Positions 1-8,922 of a stretch of 18,049 nt of DNA are shown one piece after another. The notes beneath the pieces were generated by a model that was not told where the DNA came from, ran no database searches, and saw nothing but the letters and a program-made list of their open reading frames with translations. The DNA comes from Pavlovales sp. CCMP2436 (lineage: Eukaryota; Haptophyta; Pavlovophyceae; Pavlovales), in assembly GCA_026770615.1 (NCBI GenBank), contig MU631416.1, positions 248,549-266,597 of the forward strand, written 5' to 3'. A program made the position numbers and the translations under genes. The first letter of the stretch is position 1, and each line of letters begins with the position of its first letter.

Positions 1-164
1 GTGTGAGTGCTGGTGCATGAGGGTTTGGGTCGATCGCTCGACCTCAGCCTGACGTCGACCAAGCCAGTGACTGAACAACACCTGTTGAACCATGCTGAGC
101 CGCTAATATATTAATGTAGGGGGGTTCGGGCTGGCGGTACGTTTCCGCTAATATATACATTATG
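1..164. other. Left edge, non-coding, AT-rich patches
   Basis: I see no gene here. The stretch has a short hairpin (GGTCGA/TCGACC around 28-43) and two copies of CCGCTAATATAT, near 103 and 147, about 45 bases apart. The AT-rich second half lies just past the 3' end of the small minus-strand ORF at 165-413 and could hold its processing signals, but no specific signal is evident. Confidence 0.4.
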
Positions 165-413
165 TTATGATACCACTTCCATCCACCGCCTGGGCCGCAG
201 TTTCTGCGCCCAGGTGACCCCGGGTGTCAGCGTCTGAACGTCACTAGCTGTAGTCTGTTGTCGTTGATTAAGGAGTAAATTATGAGCTTCTTTATCGTCA
301 CCTTGCGACAACAAGGCAAACAAGGGGGCCACGCGCTTTGAGCTTCGAAGCAGCGCTTTCGCTTCTAAGTTTAACTTCTCCCATTGAGTATTTGTATAAC
401 ACAAGAAGCTCAT
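165..413 (-). CDS. Small hypothetical protein, 82 aa
   Basis: This is a complete small ORF with ATG at 413 and TAA at its end. It is less GC-rich than its neighbours and its composition is not the Arg/Pro/Ala-rich kind seen in shadow ORFs here. The product would be mostly helical and polar, with a Gln/Asn-rich middle (LLLNQRQQ near residue 50) and a basic C-terminus (KLRPRRW). There is no signal peptide, membrane helix or family motif that I recognise. The start follows GAGTTAA, an AT-rich context. It could be a chance ORF, or a small gene reading in the same direction as the membrane-protein gene to its right. Confidence 0.3.
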   Translation of the reverse strand: MSFLCYTNTQWEKLNLEAKALLRSSKRVAPLFALLSQGDDKEAHNLLLNQRQQTTASDVQTLTPGVTWAQKLRPRRWMEVVS

Positions 414-599
414 TTAACTCTTACTCTCGCAAGGATAAAAAGTTATTCCGCTCGAGTCCTCTGACTCGGGGTACCCTCAAAGTTCAAACTAGTCTATTCA
501 CACTCATGCGTCAGAGTCGACGAGCGCGAGCGCCGGCGCCCGGCGGACGCAAGGCGCGCGAGGAGCGCGCATTCGCGGCGAGCGCCAGGAGGGTCCAGA
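414..599. other. Spacer between two minus-strand ORFs
   Basis: The first 100 bases are moderately AT-rich and would be the upstream region of the 82-aa ORF. The rest (about 510-599) is GC-rich and lies just past the stop of the membrane-protein gene. On the minus strand, in another frame, it could encode a hydrophobic stretch followed by Ala/Arg-rich residues. That might be a frameshifted tail of the membrane protein, but I cannot support it further. Confidence 0.3.
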
Positions 600-1448
600 T
601 CATGCCATGCGGGAGAAGTGGGCGCTCTTCACCCGGTCGGTGCCGTAGAGCGCGCGCGTGTAGTAGAGGCCCGTAAGCCCGAGCGAGACGCAGCCAGCCT
701 TGACGAAGGCGCACTGCCATTCGTCGCGTCTGCACGACGCGAAGAGCGCAGGTATGAGGTGGTAGTCGAGCAGGTCCCACATGCCGATCCACAGCGCAAG
801 GCTCGACAGCAGCGCGAGCGATGCGCGTGCAAAGAGGCTAGGGCTGAACGGGGGCGCGTCGAAGTACAGGCGGCGCATCGTGTCTTGCGGCGGCTGCGTG
901 GGTGCGGCGGCGAAAGCGGGCCAGCTGCTGGTCGCAATCTCGATCTCCACAGGCAGCCCGCCTTGCAAGGGGCCGCTCATTCTGTGCGCGGACGGCGCCG
1001 CGGACGCGTCCGCGAGGGCGATCCCACTCGCCTGTAGCGCCAGCTTCAGCTTGACCTCGGCGCGCCGCCTGCGCTCGTTCGCGCGCAGCGTGATGAGCTC
1101 CTTGTCGTAGAGCGTGCGACTGAGGAAGAGCGTCGTTAGGCTGGCCATGATGACGAGCAGCTTGGCAGCGACCGTGTCGGGCAGCAGGTGGTTGTCCATC
1201 AGGTCCCACATGCCGAGCCAGACGACGATGCCCGAGGTGATCGCAACGAGCGACTCGATGATGGCCATTGCGTCGAAGTACCGCCACTGCCCGATGCACC
1301 ACTTGCGGAGCCGCGCGCCGAGCTGCTGCGCGATGCTGCGCGGGCCACCAAGCCGCATATCGCTCGCCTCGAAGGAGGAGCTCGGCGAGGCGGGCGGGGG
1401 CGACGCCTTGACCCGATTTGGCATGGACTGCCCCGGGCCAAGCAGCAT
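600..1448 (-). CDS. Four-helix membrane protein with duplicated GMWDL unit
   Basis: The product is about 282 aa from the ATG at 1448; the frame stays open upstream to 1490 but only through a TTG. Two similar halves each have a pair of predicted membrane helices: residues about 62-86 and 95-113, then 206-228 and 246-268. The first helix of each pair ends in the same motif, W-x-G-M-W-D-L-x-D-x-H-L-x-P (W77 to P90 and W220 to P233), and the second ends in L-Y. A basic, then Ala/Pro-rich loop of about 90 residues joins them. This is a clear internal duplication. The G-x-W-x-L-x-D pattern recalls the fuseless family of animal multipass membrane proteins, but the likeness is short and the function unknown. 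A transporter, channel-like or structural role cannot be told apart. No frame break is seen, unlike most genes here. Confidence 0.7.
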   Translation of the reverse strand: MLLGPGQSMPNRVKASPPPASPSSSFEASDMRLGGPRSIAQQLGARLRKWCIGQWRYFDAMAIIESLVAITSGIVVWLGMWDLMDNHLLPDTVAAKLLVIMASLTTLFLSRTLYDKELITLRANERRRRAEVKLKLALQASGIALADASAAPSAHRMSGPLQGGLPVEIEIATSSWPAFAAAPTQPPQDTMRRLYFDAPPFSPSLFARASLALLSSLALWIGMWDLLDYHLIPALFASCRRDEWQCAFVKAGCVSLGLTGLYYTRALYGTDRVKSAHFSRMA

Positions 1449-1911
1449 GGCGCGAACCCTGATACTCCAAGCGGCTATCAAGACCTGCAAGTCCAGGTGG
1501 CTGTCCTTGAAGTCTGGCTCGCCCCGAGCGGGGCGGCGTCAGAGCGTCCCGAGGCCGTGCGCCACTGGACAGGGAGGGAGGCGGGCGGTTGGAATCCAAA
1601 TAGAAAAAAATAAATCGGCGCAAATCCGACTGAGAGGGCCGAGCCAAAGGAAGGAGGATAAAAAAGCGGGATAAAAGAGATACGATCGCAACTCGCGGTT
1701 CTCGAATAAAAAGCTGATGCAGTAAAAATGAAAAACCCCGATGGCCTCGAGCCGTGGGACGTGTAGGTCGGCCCCGCAAGGCCTCGATCGGAGCGCCCTT
1801 CGAGGCGCTCGTGTTCCTCAATCGCCGCTGACTCGGCGGTAATGGCGGCAGAACTCGACGGGCCGCCGGGCCCATTCATCCCGCACTCGATCGCGCAACA
1901 CAGGTGCGCGC
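1449..1911. other. Intergenic region, AT-rich centre
   Basis: There is no convincing gene in this stretch. Positions about 1595-1735 are AT-rich inside GC-rich flanks and lie 150-290 bases upstream of the minus-strand membrane-protein start. Plus-strand GATAAAA occurs twice, near 1658 and 1669, and is TATA-like. The region could hold divergent promoters for the membrane protein and the transposase remnant. The long minus-strand ORFs across it are Arg/Ala/Pro-rich and look like shadows. Confidence 0.35.
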
Positions 1912-2811
1912 GTGCCCGTGAGCGCCGACCTGCAACTTTGCGACCATTTTGCTCCGCGCCCCACGGACGATCGGATTCGGCAAAGTTGCTCCGAAGTTGA
2001 GTATGACGCATTGGGCGTGTATCTTGATGGGTCAGGTGGCTGGGGGGCTTCTCTTACTCAACTTCTATGCTCTATTTGCTCGCGCACGGGCTCGGGCTGG
2101 ACGGTCGACAATTTTGACCTCACTTTGACCCCCACCCCGTCCGCGTGCACGCAGGGTGTGTCCCACCTTTGGGCGGTGGTACAAGGGGAAGGCGCGCGCA
2201 AAGGCTCTCGCCGCCCGGGCCACACGCGATGGCGCACCGTCCACATCGGCAACATCAAGAGCGCGGACTCGCCCATTATCAACGAGCTGGTCCAGTGCGC
2301 AGCGTGGTTCGCGGGGTGGAAGGATGCCGTCGCTTCGTGCACCACCGTCGAGGACTCGGTCAAGCAGACCATGTTCCTCGCTCCCGAGAGGTGGATAGAC
2401 GTACAGTACTGCACGCTCGGCATCGCCGCGTGCGCCAAGTTCTACCTCACGAAGTTCCCGGGCGGGATCGTGGTGCAGCGCCGCAAGGGCACGGACAGAG
2501 TCGAGTACCACTTCGCGCACATTCGCCAGCACGTGACCGGCGCGCACCCGACGGTGGTCTCCGCTGCGCAGGCGTCGACTGCAGCAGGCATGGGCGCGTC
2601 CCTGGCCGGTGGCACGAGCCGACGCGCGATCGCTGGGAGCAACAACTCTGGCGCGGCGCACTCTCCGCCAACGGCAGTCGTGCGGCGTTTGGAAGAGTCG
2701 GCCGCGCACACCAAGGCTACGAAGGAGGGCAAAAAGGAGAGGAAGTGCAAGCTCCACCAAGTGAGCGCCGCGCCCGCTGCCAGAGCAGATGCGCCGAGCT
2801 CGGACGCGTAG
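1912..2811 (+). pseudogene. Transposase C-terminal remnant, P-element/THAP9-like
   Basis: The open frame runs 299 codons from a GTG, with no plausible ATG until about residue 153, so the N-terminus is missing or lies in an unseen exon. The C-terminal half carries a pattern known from the end of P-element/THAP9-type and related eukaryotic DDE transposases. A hydrophobic helix ending FYLTKFPG (residues 177-184) is followed by DRVEYHFAHIR (195-205), where E198 sits at the expected acidic position (usually written vEnfFsxiR). After it come G-x-H-P-T (210-214) and a Ser/Gly-rich stretch. The catalytic core before this is not recognisable, and the tail is Lys-rich (KEGKKERK). If the reading is right this is the last third of an inactive transposase. 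The family match is by eye; another DDE family with the same tail is possible. Confidence 0.5.
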
Positions 2812-3739
2812 GGCGTCATGTATATCACGATGTAAAACTTAAAAGGTATAATTCCGGTATTCCGGTATTTAAGTGCGGATAGTAAACGTAAATGTTGGGT
2901 TCGCCGATCTGGTCCTTCTCTCGACTAGTCCTTGCAGCGCTAGTCGGATCCCGAGCCTCGGGAAGCATGTCGAAGTAAGTCTAACATCCTACATTTACAG
3001 GAAGGGAACTGAGAGCACGAGCCCCAAAATCCCGACGTAACAGTCTGAATCCGGCTCTGCGCCCGGACTGATTATCAACTACTGATAGTCCAGTCAGTGT
3101 CTGCGGCCAGATCAGCACCACGCTGGATCCGTAGCCTGACAGTAAATGAGCTAATAATTATGCCGAACTTATGGGTCGAAATCCGATTAACTGGCCAATT
3201 CGGGGGAAATTCCGAAAAAATCCGGTGAAAACCGCTGGAGCAACTCATGAACCGGAGGTGGTGCACAAAAGTTAGTTGTAGATTCGTGAGTGGGGCGGCG
3301 CCCCATTAACGAATCTGCACCTAACATTTGTGAACCACTTCGGCAACCATGACTTTCTTTTCGCTTCCGAACGCTGAGAATCGGAAATGTTTGTTTCCTT
3401 TAGAATGTTGTCGACCCCAGAGGCACACGAGAGGCACACGAGGTGGGCTCCGACCGTCGAGGAGGGCTCTATTCGACAACAGCTATTGACACTTAGCGCG
3501 AAGGGGCGACCAATGTCTATCTCCTCGTCCCGCCTACAGCTTTTCCCCCTCCCCAGTGCGAAATCGCGCCACAAAATCGGATTTCGACCCTTATGACGAA
3601 CCTAACTAGAAGAAAGCAAATAAATAAATAGTTAATAACTAGACATTGAGAATAAATAAAAATTTATTTTTGCTGAGTGCTCAGCTAGAAGCATAGTAAC
3701 GACATCATAGGCAGTGGGCACCAGTCAGTAATTCGTTAC
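2812..3739. other. 930-base non-coding region
   Basis: I see no supportable gene; the ORFs here are short and unlike each other or any family. Structures present are three close copies of ATTCCGGT near 2848-2870, an 85-bp imperfect palindrome (3256-3340), an 11-bp tandem duplication AGGCACACGAG (3421-3442), and a very AT-rich block (about 3600-3690) just before the repeat that opens the next transposon. It may contain that transposon's left end, but no terminal inverted repeat was found. Confidence 0.4.
3256..3340. repeat. 85-bp imperfect palindrome
   Basis: The left arm from 3256 and the right arm read backwards from 3340 pair in register around a GC-rich centre at 3298 (GGGGCGGCGCCCC). By eye about 35 of 42 positions match without gaps, including a shared GATTCGT core. 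It could be a small foldback transposon (MITE-like), a transcript hairpin or a cruciform site. No target-site duplication was seen. Confidence 0.7.
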
Positions 3740-4231
3740 GGCTATGGCTCAGGTCACCCCCGGACAGCTCTCAAGTGGGCGAAGACCTTTCAACCGGGTT
3801 GAGAGCATTCCTGAAGAACTATGCCGAAATTTGAAGTGTTTATTGGTCGGTCTCGACGAGCTCTATTTTATATCTATTTCAAAATCTCTGTAAGTCTTCA
3901 TGGGCGGGCCAGTGATCAATAACTAACGAGCGCTGATTTTAAACATGTTTTGAACTGTTTTTAAAACCCTACCATCGCTCTGGATCGGTCCAGACTCGCA
4001 GCATCCGCCCGCCGCTGCGATGTCGCTCCGCTGGCCGGAGCCGCTCGAAGAGCTCGTCGGCACAAGCGTTGATGACCTCATGGTGCGCTTGCGCAAGGTG
4101 GACAATGTCTTCTCCGCGGAGACGGGGGGGCGCGCAGGCGCGCGCGAGTACGTCCAGGTGTCGCTCGGCTGCTGCAGGGCGGTGGACCCAACGAAGCGGA
4201 TGTAGCTCAAGTGCAATACCTCGACTACGCG
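3740..4231 (+). repeat. 0.5-kb direct repeat, copy 1 (transposon 5' end)
   Basis: This 492-bp stretch matches 7086-7582 along its length, starting at GGCTATGGCTCAGG and ending at CTCGACTACGCG. Differences are scattered substitutions, a small AT-rich indel near the TATA-like stretch, and a 2-base indel near 4125. It contains an apparent upstream region and the first 70 or so codons of the transposase (ATG at 4020). A short hairpin (CTCTCAA/TTGAGAG) lies near its start. The ends are not TG/CA and no primer-binding site is visible, so I read it as the 5' end of the transposon rather than an LTR. Confidence 0.85.
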
Positions 4232-5195
4232 TCCGTCGCTGCAGCATGCGATCGTGCAGCTCGTCAACGAGCTGCTCGCAACGCACCGCTGCCGAGCACA
4301 GCTTGAGTCCGAGCGTGCGCCGCCCGAGCCGGTGCCGCCCGAGCTGCTGCCGCGCTTGTCGCGCGCGCGCTCGGAGCCGGTCGGGCCTCCGCCGCTGTCG
4401 CGGGCGCGCACCGAGGATGACGTAGGCGACATCTGGAAGACGTGGGATGTGCGCGATTTCAAGCGGCAAGAACAAACGTGGCGCGCGCGCGCTGATGTGC
4501 CGATCGATGCAGGCAACGTTGGCGACGCGTGCGACGCGCGGCAGCGCAGAGTTGGGCTTAACCACCCGCGCACAGGTGTACTCGCATCGCTGCGTTACCA
4601 CGCCGCCGGCTCGGCTGAGCGCGTTGTCGATCTCATAGTCGGTGCTGTAACGTCGTTCGGCGTCGGTGAGCGAGTCCTTGAGAGGCTCGAGGCGCTCGTG
4701 CCCGAGCGCGCGGCTAGTGGAGACGACGCGGCGAAGACTGCGCTCTACATTGTGTCGCGGGCGCGCGAGGCCCTCTCCGAGCTCAAGGAGTGCCAGACGG
4801 AGGCGCAGCGCGGCGAGTACTACGCCGCGCTCTGCGTACTCTCGCCAGAGGCGGTGGTCGAGCGAGAGACGGGAGGCATGGGGCGGCGGGTGAAGGCAGC
4901 GCTCGGCCTGCACCGATCGAACGCAGTTATCGACGAATGCCAAAAGATCCGCGCAGCTTTTGACGCCTCGGTCCGGCGCAAGGGGGAGCCGATTGCTGTG
5001 GGCGATAACGTGCTGACGCGGAGCTCCACAGTCGCGGGCGTGGTGCGCGAGCTGCGCCCCGATTCCTCTTGCACTGTCGAGTACACGGCGGAGGGCGTGA
5101 GCACGCTGATTGCGTACAGCACGCTGGCCGCCCGACAAAGGGTGTGCGCTCTGCTGCCGCGCCGATCGGCGCGCCCGCCGAGGAAGCCGCAGTAG
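4020..5195 (+). pseudogene. DDE transposase-like gene, N-terminal segment (stop at 4203)
   Basis: From the ATG at 4020 one frame is open to TAG at 5193-5195 except for a single in-frame TAG at 4203-4205. The duplicate copy has CAG at the matching place, so the stop looks like a point mutation in this copy. The segment is about 390 codons: a short opening domain (MSLRWPEPLEELVGTS), a Pro/Arg-rich linker, helical regions, and near the end a small beta-rich domain (residues about 320-360, starting GEPIAVGDNVLTR) of the SH3/Tudor-like kind. I see no catalytic motif. Its position just upstream of the transposase motifs on the same strand suggests it is the N-terminal, DNA-binding part of that protein. 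An independent first ORF of the element is the alternative. Confidence 0.55.
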
Positions 5196-5212
5196 CTGGG
5201 TTGTCTGGGTGA

Positions 5213-5842
5213 GCTGCTGGGGTCAGTGGGACTCGTCAGTTCGCGGCCCTCCGGCGACCACCTGTTCGGCTAGCGCCTTCTGCGCGCGCCGAGCGGAAAG
5301 ACAAGCTTTCCGCTGCTGACGTGGCCAAAGTACACGCCTTCTTCTACGACAACGGTGCCGTCAGCCCGTGCACGCGCGACCGCGTGAAAAGGCGCGTCGG
5401 CCCCAACCTTTGGCAAGTCGCGCAGGCGCTGGTCGCGATGCAGACTATGGACGCACTCTTCTCGCAGTTCCAGACCGAGAACGTCCACTGCGGCACGGCG
5501 CTCAGCTATTTATCCTTTAAAGAGCTCGCGCCGTGGAACCTCCGGGGCATCAAACGCGAGACATGTTTGTGCCGTACTTGCGAACAGTACAAATGCTATC
5601 ACGACGCAATGGACACGGTGCCCGCCATCTTCTCCCTCCCAGACGCAACGCCCGCCGCATCGCCCGCTGCGGAAGCGCCTGCAGCAGCAAACGCATCACC
5701 CGCTGTGGGAGCGCCCGCCGCAGCACCTGCATCGCCCGCGGCTGATGCGCCAGCTGCCTCGCTTGGCAATGCTTGCTCAGACTACTCGAGCAAAGTCAGC
5801 CGCCTGCTCAAATTCTGCAGGCTCGAGTCCAAGCGCGAACAG
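5213..5842 (+). pseudogene. DDE transposase-like gene, zinc-binding segment (exon)
   Basis: The frame is open from 5213, after TGA at 5210-5212; the first likely start is the GTG at 5321, which has no special support, so translation probably came from upstream. Two features match a widespread eukaryotic transposase-like family. One is KVHAFFYDNGAVSP, of the form V-x-x-F-Y-x-x-x-x-x-S-P. The other is a Cys cluster near ELAPWNLR (CLCRTCE, about residue 82 counted from 5321), normally just upstream of the first catalytic Asp. An Ala/Pro-rich low-complexity insert (about 5640-5760) follows. The segment ends in CAG at 5840-5842, directly before a GT splice donor. Between 5195 and 5213 the frame changes, so one break or a tiny intron separates it from the preceding segment. 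Confidence 0.6.
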
Positions 5843-6098
5843 GTAATCTCCTTTTATGTGTGTGTGTGTTCAGTGTGTGTTGGAGGAGGGGGCGGGGGGA
5901 GTTTCTGACTCTGTTATGCTATACAATATTTCTATGTGCGGTATCTACGATGTGGCTTTGTTATTACATTATATGCTTTTCGAATATCTACGATAGCTAT
6001 GTCTTCTTCGTCGTCGTCTTCTTCTTCTATATTGCGATTATTCTTAACTTGTTATTTGTATATATTCTAATTGTTATCTTGATTTTATATATGATCAG
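5843..6098 (+). other. Probable spliceosomal intron, 256 bases
   Basis: The frame on the left continues into a non-coding GT-rich, then strongly T-rich stretch. The donor is CAG|GTAATC, the acceptor TGATCAG|GC. Branch-point-like CTTAAC (about 6051) and TTCTAAT (about 6066) lie 30-45 bases before the acceptor. Splicing is phase 0 and joins the exon to one that begins with a second Cys-rich motif, as expected for the family. This is the best direct sign that the DNA is eukaryotic nuclear. Confidence 0.65.
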
Positions 6099-6698
6099 GC
6101 CGACTCCCTCGTGTGCGGCGGGTGCGTCGCGGAGGCGGCCGAGGCCTGCGTCAACAACACGTGTTCGAGCTGCGGGTTTGGGGCACTTTGGAGCAGCCCT
6201 GGCGATGAGCTGCGGGCGCAAATCGTAGGCAGCGACGGCCACATGCGCGCAGATGCGGCTCCCGAGTGGTCCACGCACGCAGATCAAGTGGGACACGTAC
6301 ACGAGCACCTCGTCCAAAGCGCCCGCCGCGCCATGGGACGGGGACGGCGACGCGGACCCAACTCCGTCGGGGGACAAGGAGCCTATGCGCCAACGGAGGA
6401 CGGCCACACTCGTGGATTTCTTCGACGAATTTGAACAGCTGCCGGCGCGCAAGTTCGTTGAGCACAGACGGATCCTCTCGGAGCTCAAGCGCGGATCCAA
6501 GCAGCTCCACGAGCTACTTGCGCCAGGTTGGCTCATCCTAGACGTCGACTGGTCCGAGAAATGCACCCTCGTCGGCCAACGCGAGATCCATCTGAGTACT
6601 GGACCACCAAGCAGTTCAGTCTGTTTATTGCAATCATGCGCTTCCTCTTCACGGCCGCGTGGGTCCACCGCTCGGGCCTCATCAAGGTGGGTGAGAAG
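6099..6698 (+). pseudogene. DDE transposase-like gene, first catalytic Asp segment (frameshifted)
   Basis: The exon opens with a zinc-finger-like CGGC...CSSC pair (6114-6170). The frame changes near 6275 and then gives LVDFFDEFEQLPARKF and WLILDVDWSEKCTL; the Asp of DVDWSE sits where this family has its first catalytic Asp (usually D-F/Y-S/A-E-N). A second frameshift near 6592 leads into SEYWTTKQFSLFIAI, which corresponds to the conserved Q/S-x-x-W...Q-x-x-L-F after that Asp. The match ends abruptly at about 6698, where reverse transcriptase sequence starts. The matching C-terminal half resumes at 7591. Three frames in 600 bases make this segment inactive. Confidence 0.65.
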
Positions 6699-6705
6699 GT
6701 AGGCG

Positions 6706-7085
6706 CCGCCACGCAGTCTCGCCGACATCTCGGACCCAGTTGTGCTGCAGCAGATGCTCACCAAGCACCCGCGCAGGAGGACGGCCATGCCGGCAGTCAT
6801 CCCAGGCCTCGACGCCACTGACCGGCTCGTGGTTGGCATCTCGGAGATGCAGGAGTCCTATCGTGGGCTCAAGACCGACAAGGCCCAAGGCGCGTCTCCA
6901 TGGAAGTATGAGTATCTCATACCGCTTGCCCCGACCGTACCCTTCGTTGGAAATGCCGCACGCTAAGTACTCGAGTCACACGCCTGGCTGGCATCATCCT
7001 TCGCAAACGGCGACCTGCCTCCCTGGTTCTACTTTGTTTTCTGCGCTGCACGGTGCGTGCCACTCCGCAAGTGCGCGGCCCAGGT
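6706..7085 (+). pseudogene. Reverse transcriptase fragment (fingers region)
   Basis: One frame reads from about 6706, after TAG at 6700-6702, to the edge of the repeat at 7086 with one internal TAA (6964-6966). The part before the stop has SYRGLKTDKAQGASPWKYEY, resembling the early fingers motif of non-LTR reverse transcriptases (x-L-x-x-x-K-A-x-G-x-S-x-x-x-x-E-x-L). The part after it has FANGDLPPWFYFVFCAARCV followed by PLRK, resembling the next motif (f-x-x-G-x-l-P...L-x-x-L-x-K). The palm with its YADD-type motif is absent. It is a truncated retroelement piece lodged between the two halves of the transposase. Identification rests on motif spacing, not on catalytic residues. Confidence 0.5.
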
Positions 7086-7582
7086 GGCTATGGCTCAGGT
7101 CAACCCCTGCCAGCTCTCAACTGGGCGAAGACCATTCAACCGGGTTGAGAGCATTCCTGAAGAACTATGCCGAAATTTGAAGTGTTTATTGGTCGGTCTC
7201 GACGAGCTCTATCTTACATATATATAAAAATATTTCAAAATCTCTATAAGTCTTCATGGGCGGGCCAGGGATCAATAACTAACGAGCGCTGATTTTAAAC
7301 ATGTTTTGAACCGTTTTTAAAACCCTACCATCGCTCTGGATTGGTCCAGACTCGCAGCATCCGCCCGCCGCGATGTCGCTCCGCTGGCCGGAGCCGCTCG
7401 AAGAGCTCGTCGGCACAAGCGTTTATGACCTCATGGTGCGCTTGCGCGAGGAGGACAACGTCTTCTCCGTGGAGACGGGAGAGCGCTGGCACGCGCGAGT
7501 ACGTCCAGGTGTCGCTCGGCTGCTGCAGGGCGGTGGACCCAACGAAGCGGATGCAGCTCAACTGCAATACCTCGACTACGCG
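7086..7582 (+). repeat. 0.5-kb direct repeat, copy 2 (nested, truncated)
   Basis: This second copy of 3740-4231 includes the apparent 5' region and the start of the transposase ORF (ATG at 7373). A 2-base difference near 7475 shifts its frame, while it keeps CAG where copy 1 has TAG. It stops at CTCGACTACGCG and runs straight into the C-terminal half of the interrupted transposase. On both sides it is joined to unrelated sequence, so it was deposited here together with the reverse transcriptase fragment. Confidence 0.85.
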
Positions 7583-7590
7583 GTCGAGAA

Positions 7591-8922
7591 GTGCTCGGTG
7601 CTGTCGTACTCGGCTACACGGTCGAGAAGTCCAACGGCGAGCGCGTTGAGGTGCAACGCCACCTGCTGCGCCACCGCTCTATTAAAACGATCGCCTTCGG
7701 CTGCATCACCAACGACAAACACCACGACGGCGCAGCTTCACATCATTTCATTAACAAGGTGATCATCGACGTGCACGCCGCGTACGACATCACCAAGCAC
7801 TTCCACACGATCGGCGTGCCCTCGGACAACGCGACGCACTTCAAGTCGACCCGCATGTTGTTCTGGTGGTCGCACACGCGCAACATCTTCGAGTGGCTCC
7901 GGATGGTGCTCGTCCGCTTCGGAGCGCCGGGCCATGGCAAGGGCGTATGGGACGGGCTAGGCGCGGTGCGCATGCGTTGCGTGCTCTGCGCCATCACCAA
8001 TGACAAGGCCCTAACGGAGTCGGGCAAGATCACGACTGACCTGGAGACGCGCAAGCACCTCGCGAAGCATTTCATGTCGGAGGCGTGGACCAAGTCGCAC
8101 GAGTCCAAAGTCGTCAGCGAGATCAAGATCGTGCACTCGCCGCGCGAGGCGATCGAGACCGAGCTGCAGCGCGGTGCAGCGAGCAAGTTCAGCGGCGCGG
8201 ATGGCATCTCGGACACGTACGAGTACCTGGCGCTGACTTACAAGTTGATCGCGGCGCGCACTTTCGGCTGCTGGTGCGAGTACTGCTGGGAGTGCGTGTG
8301 CGCTGGGGGTATGGGCTCGACGTGCCCGAGCCCCGCCGTAGGCTGCGGAAATCCGATGTGCGAGTGGGTCGAGCAGGAGCTGCGCCAGATCGACGAGCGC
8401 ACAGTGCAGAAGACGCGCACGACCGCGCAGGCGGCGGGCAAAGTGTTCGCGAAGAAGCTGCGACCAGGGAACTGGGTGGTCGCGCAGGCGCGCGATGGCG
8501 GGCGCGGGCGGGGGACAGGAGATCGGTACTGGATTGGGCAGGGTGCCGACGCAGGCGACGGCTCGTGCATCATCGAGGAGTTCACACACGGCGGCGGCAA
8601 GCTCGAGCAGACCACCTTCACCAAGGGCGACACCGCGCTCGCGGTCAAGTGGTTTGAACGCCACCCTGCCGACCCCGATGGCATTCATTTCGTCGAGTGG
8701 GACCCTGTGGCTGCCGGCAACGACCCCGACGCCCGCTTTGTCCTCAACTCGACCGAGGTGCGCGCCGTCAACGTGAAGCTCAACGTGGTCCCGCCCGTTG
8801 GTCGGCCGCTCGTCGTCAGTCGGGCGCGCCGGTCGGGCGTGCAGCCGCGCGCGCCCGAGGCGCCGACGATCTGGGAGCTCCCCCGCAAAGCTCACGGCGA
8901 GATCCTCGCCACTCTGTGGTGA
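7591..8922 (+). pseudogene. DDE transposase-like gene, C-terminal half
   Basis: The frame is open for 443 codons to TGA with no break, but the only nearby start is a GTG, so this is a stranded C-terminal half. Family landmarks in order are NDKHHDG (residues 41-47); SDNATHFKS (78-86), whose D79 matches the second catalytic Asp; and GHGKGVWDGLGA (114-125), matching the G-H-G-K-G-x-x-D-G-x-G signature with acidic D121. A Cys-rich cluster follows (227-257, ten Cys), then a beta-rich C-terminal module (about 290-395) ending VLNSTEVR, typical of this family's tail. It belongs with the segments at 4020-6698. An RNase-H-fold DDE transposase that cuts and joins DNA is the expected activity; here it is cut off from its first catalytic Asp. 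The exact superfamily is uncertain. Confidence 0.7.

Noticed and set aside
838..1875. 345-codon minus-strand ORF
   Set aside because: Arg/Ala/Pro-rich and overlaps the well-supported membrane protein in another frame; a GC-driven shadow.
3969..5138. 389-codon minus-strand ORF opposite the transposase N-terminal segment
   Set aside because: Strong Arg/Leu/Ala bias without motifs; its opposite strand reads more naturally and is preserved in the duplicate.
3740..7582. LTR retrotransposon bounded by 0.5-kb LTRs
   Set aside because: Repeat ends are not TG/CA, contain the start of a coding region, and no primer-binding site, polypurine tract, gag or integrase lies between them.
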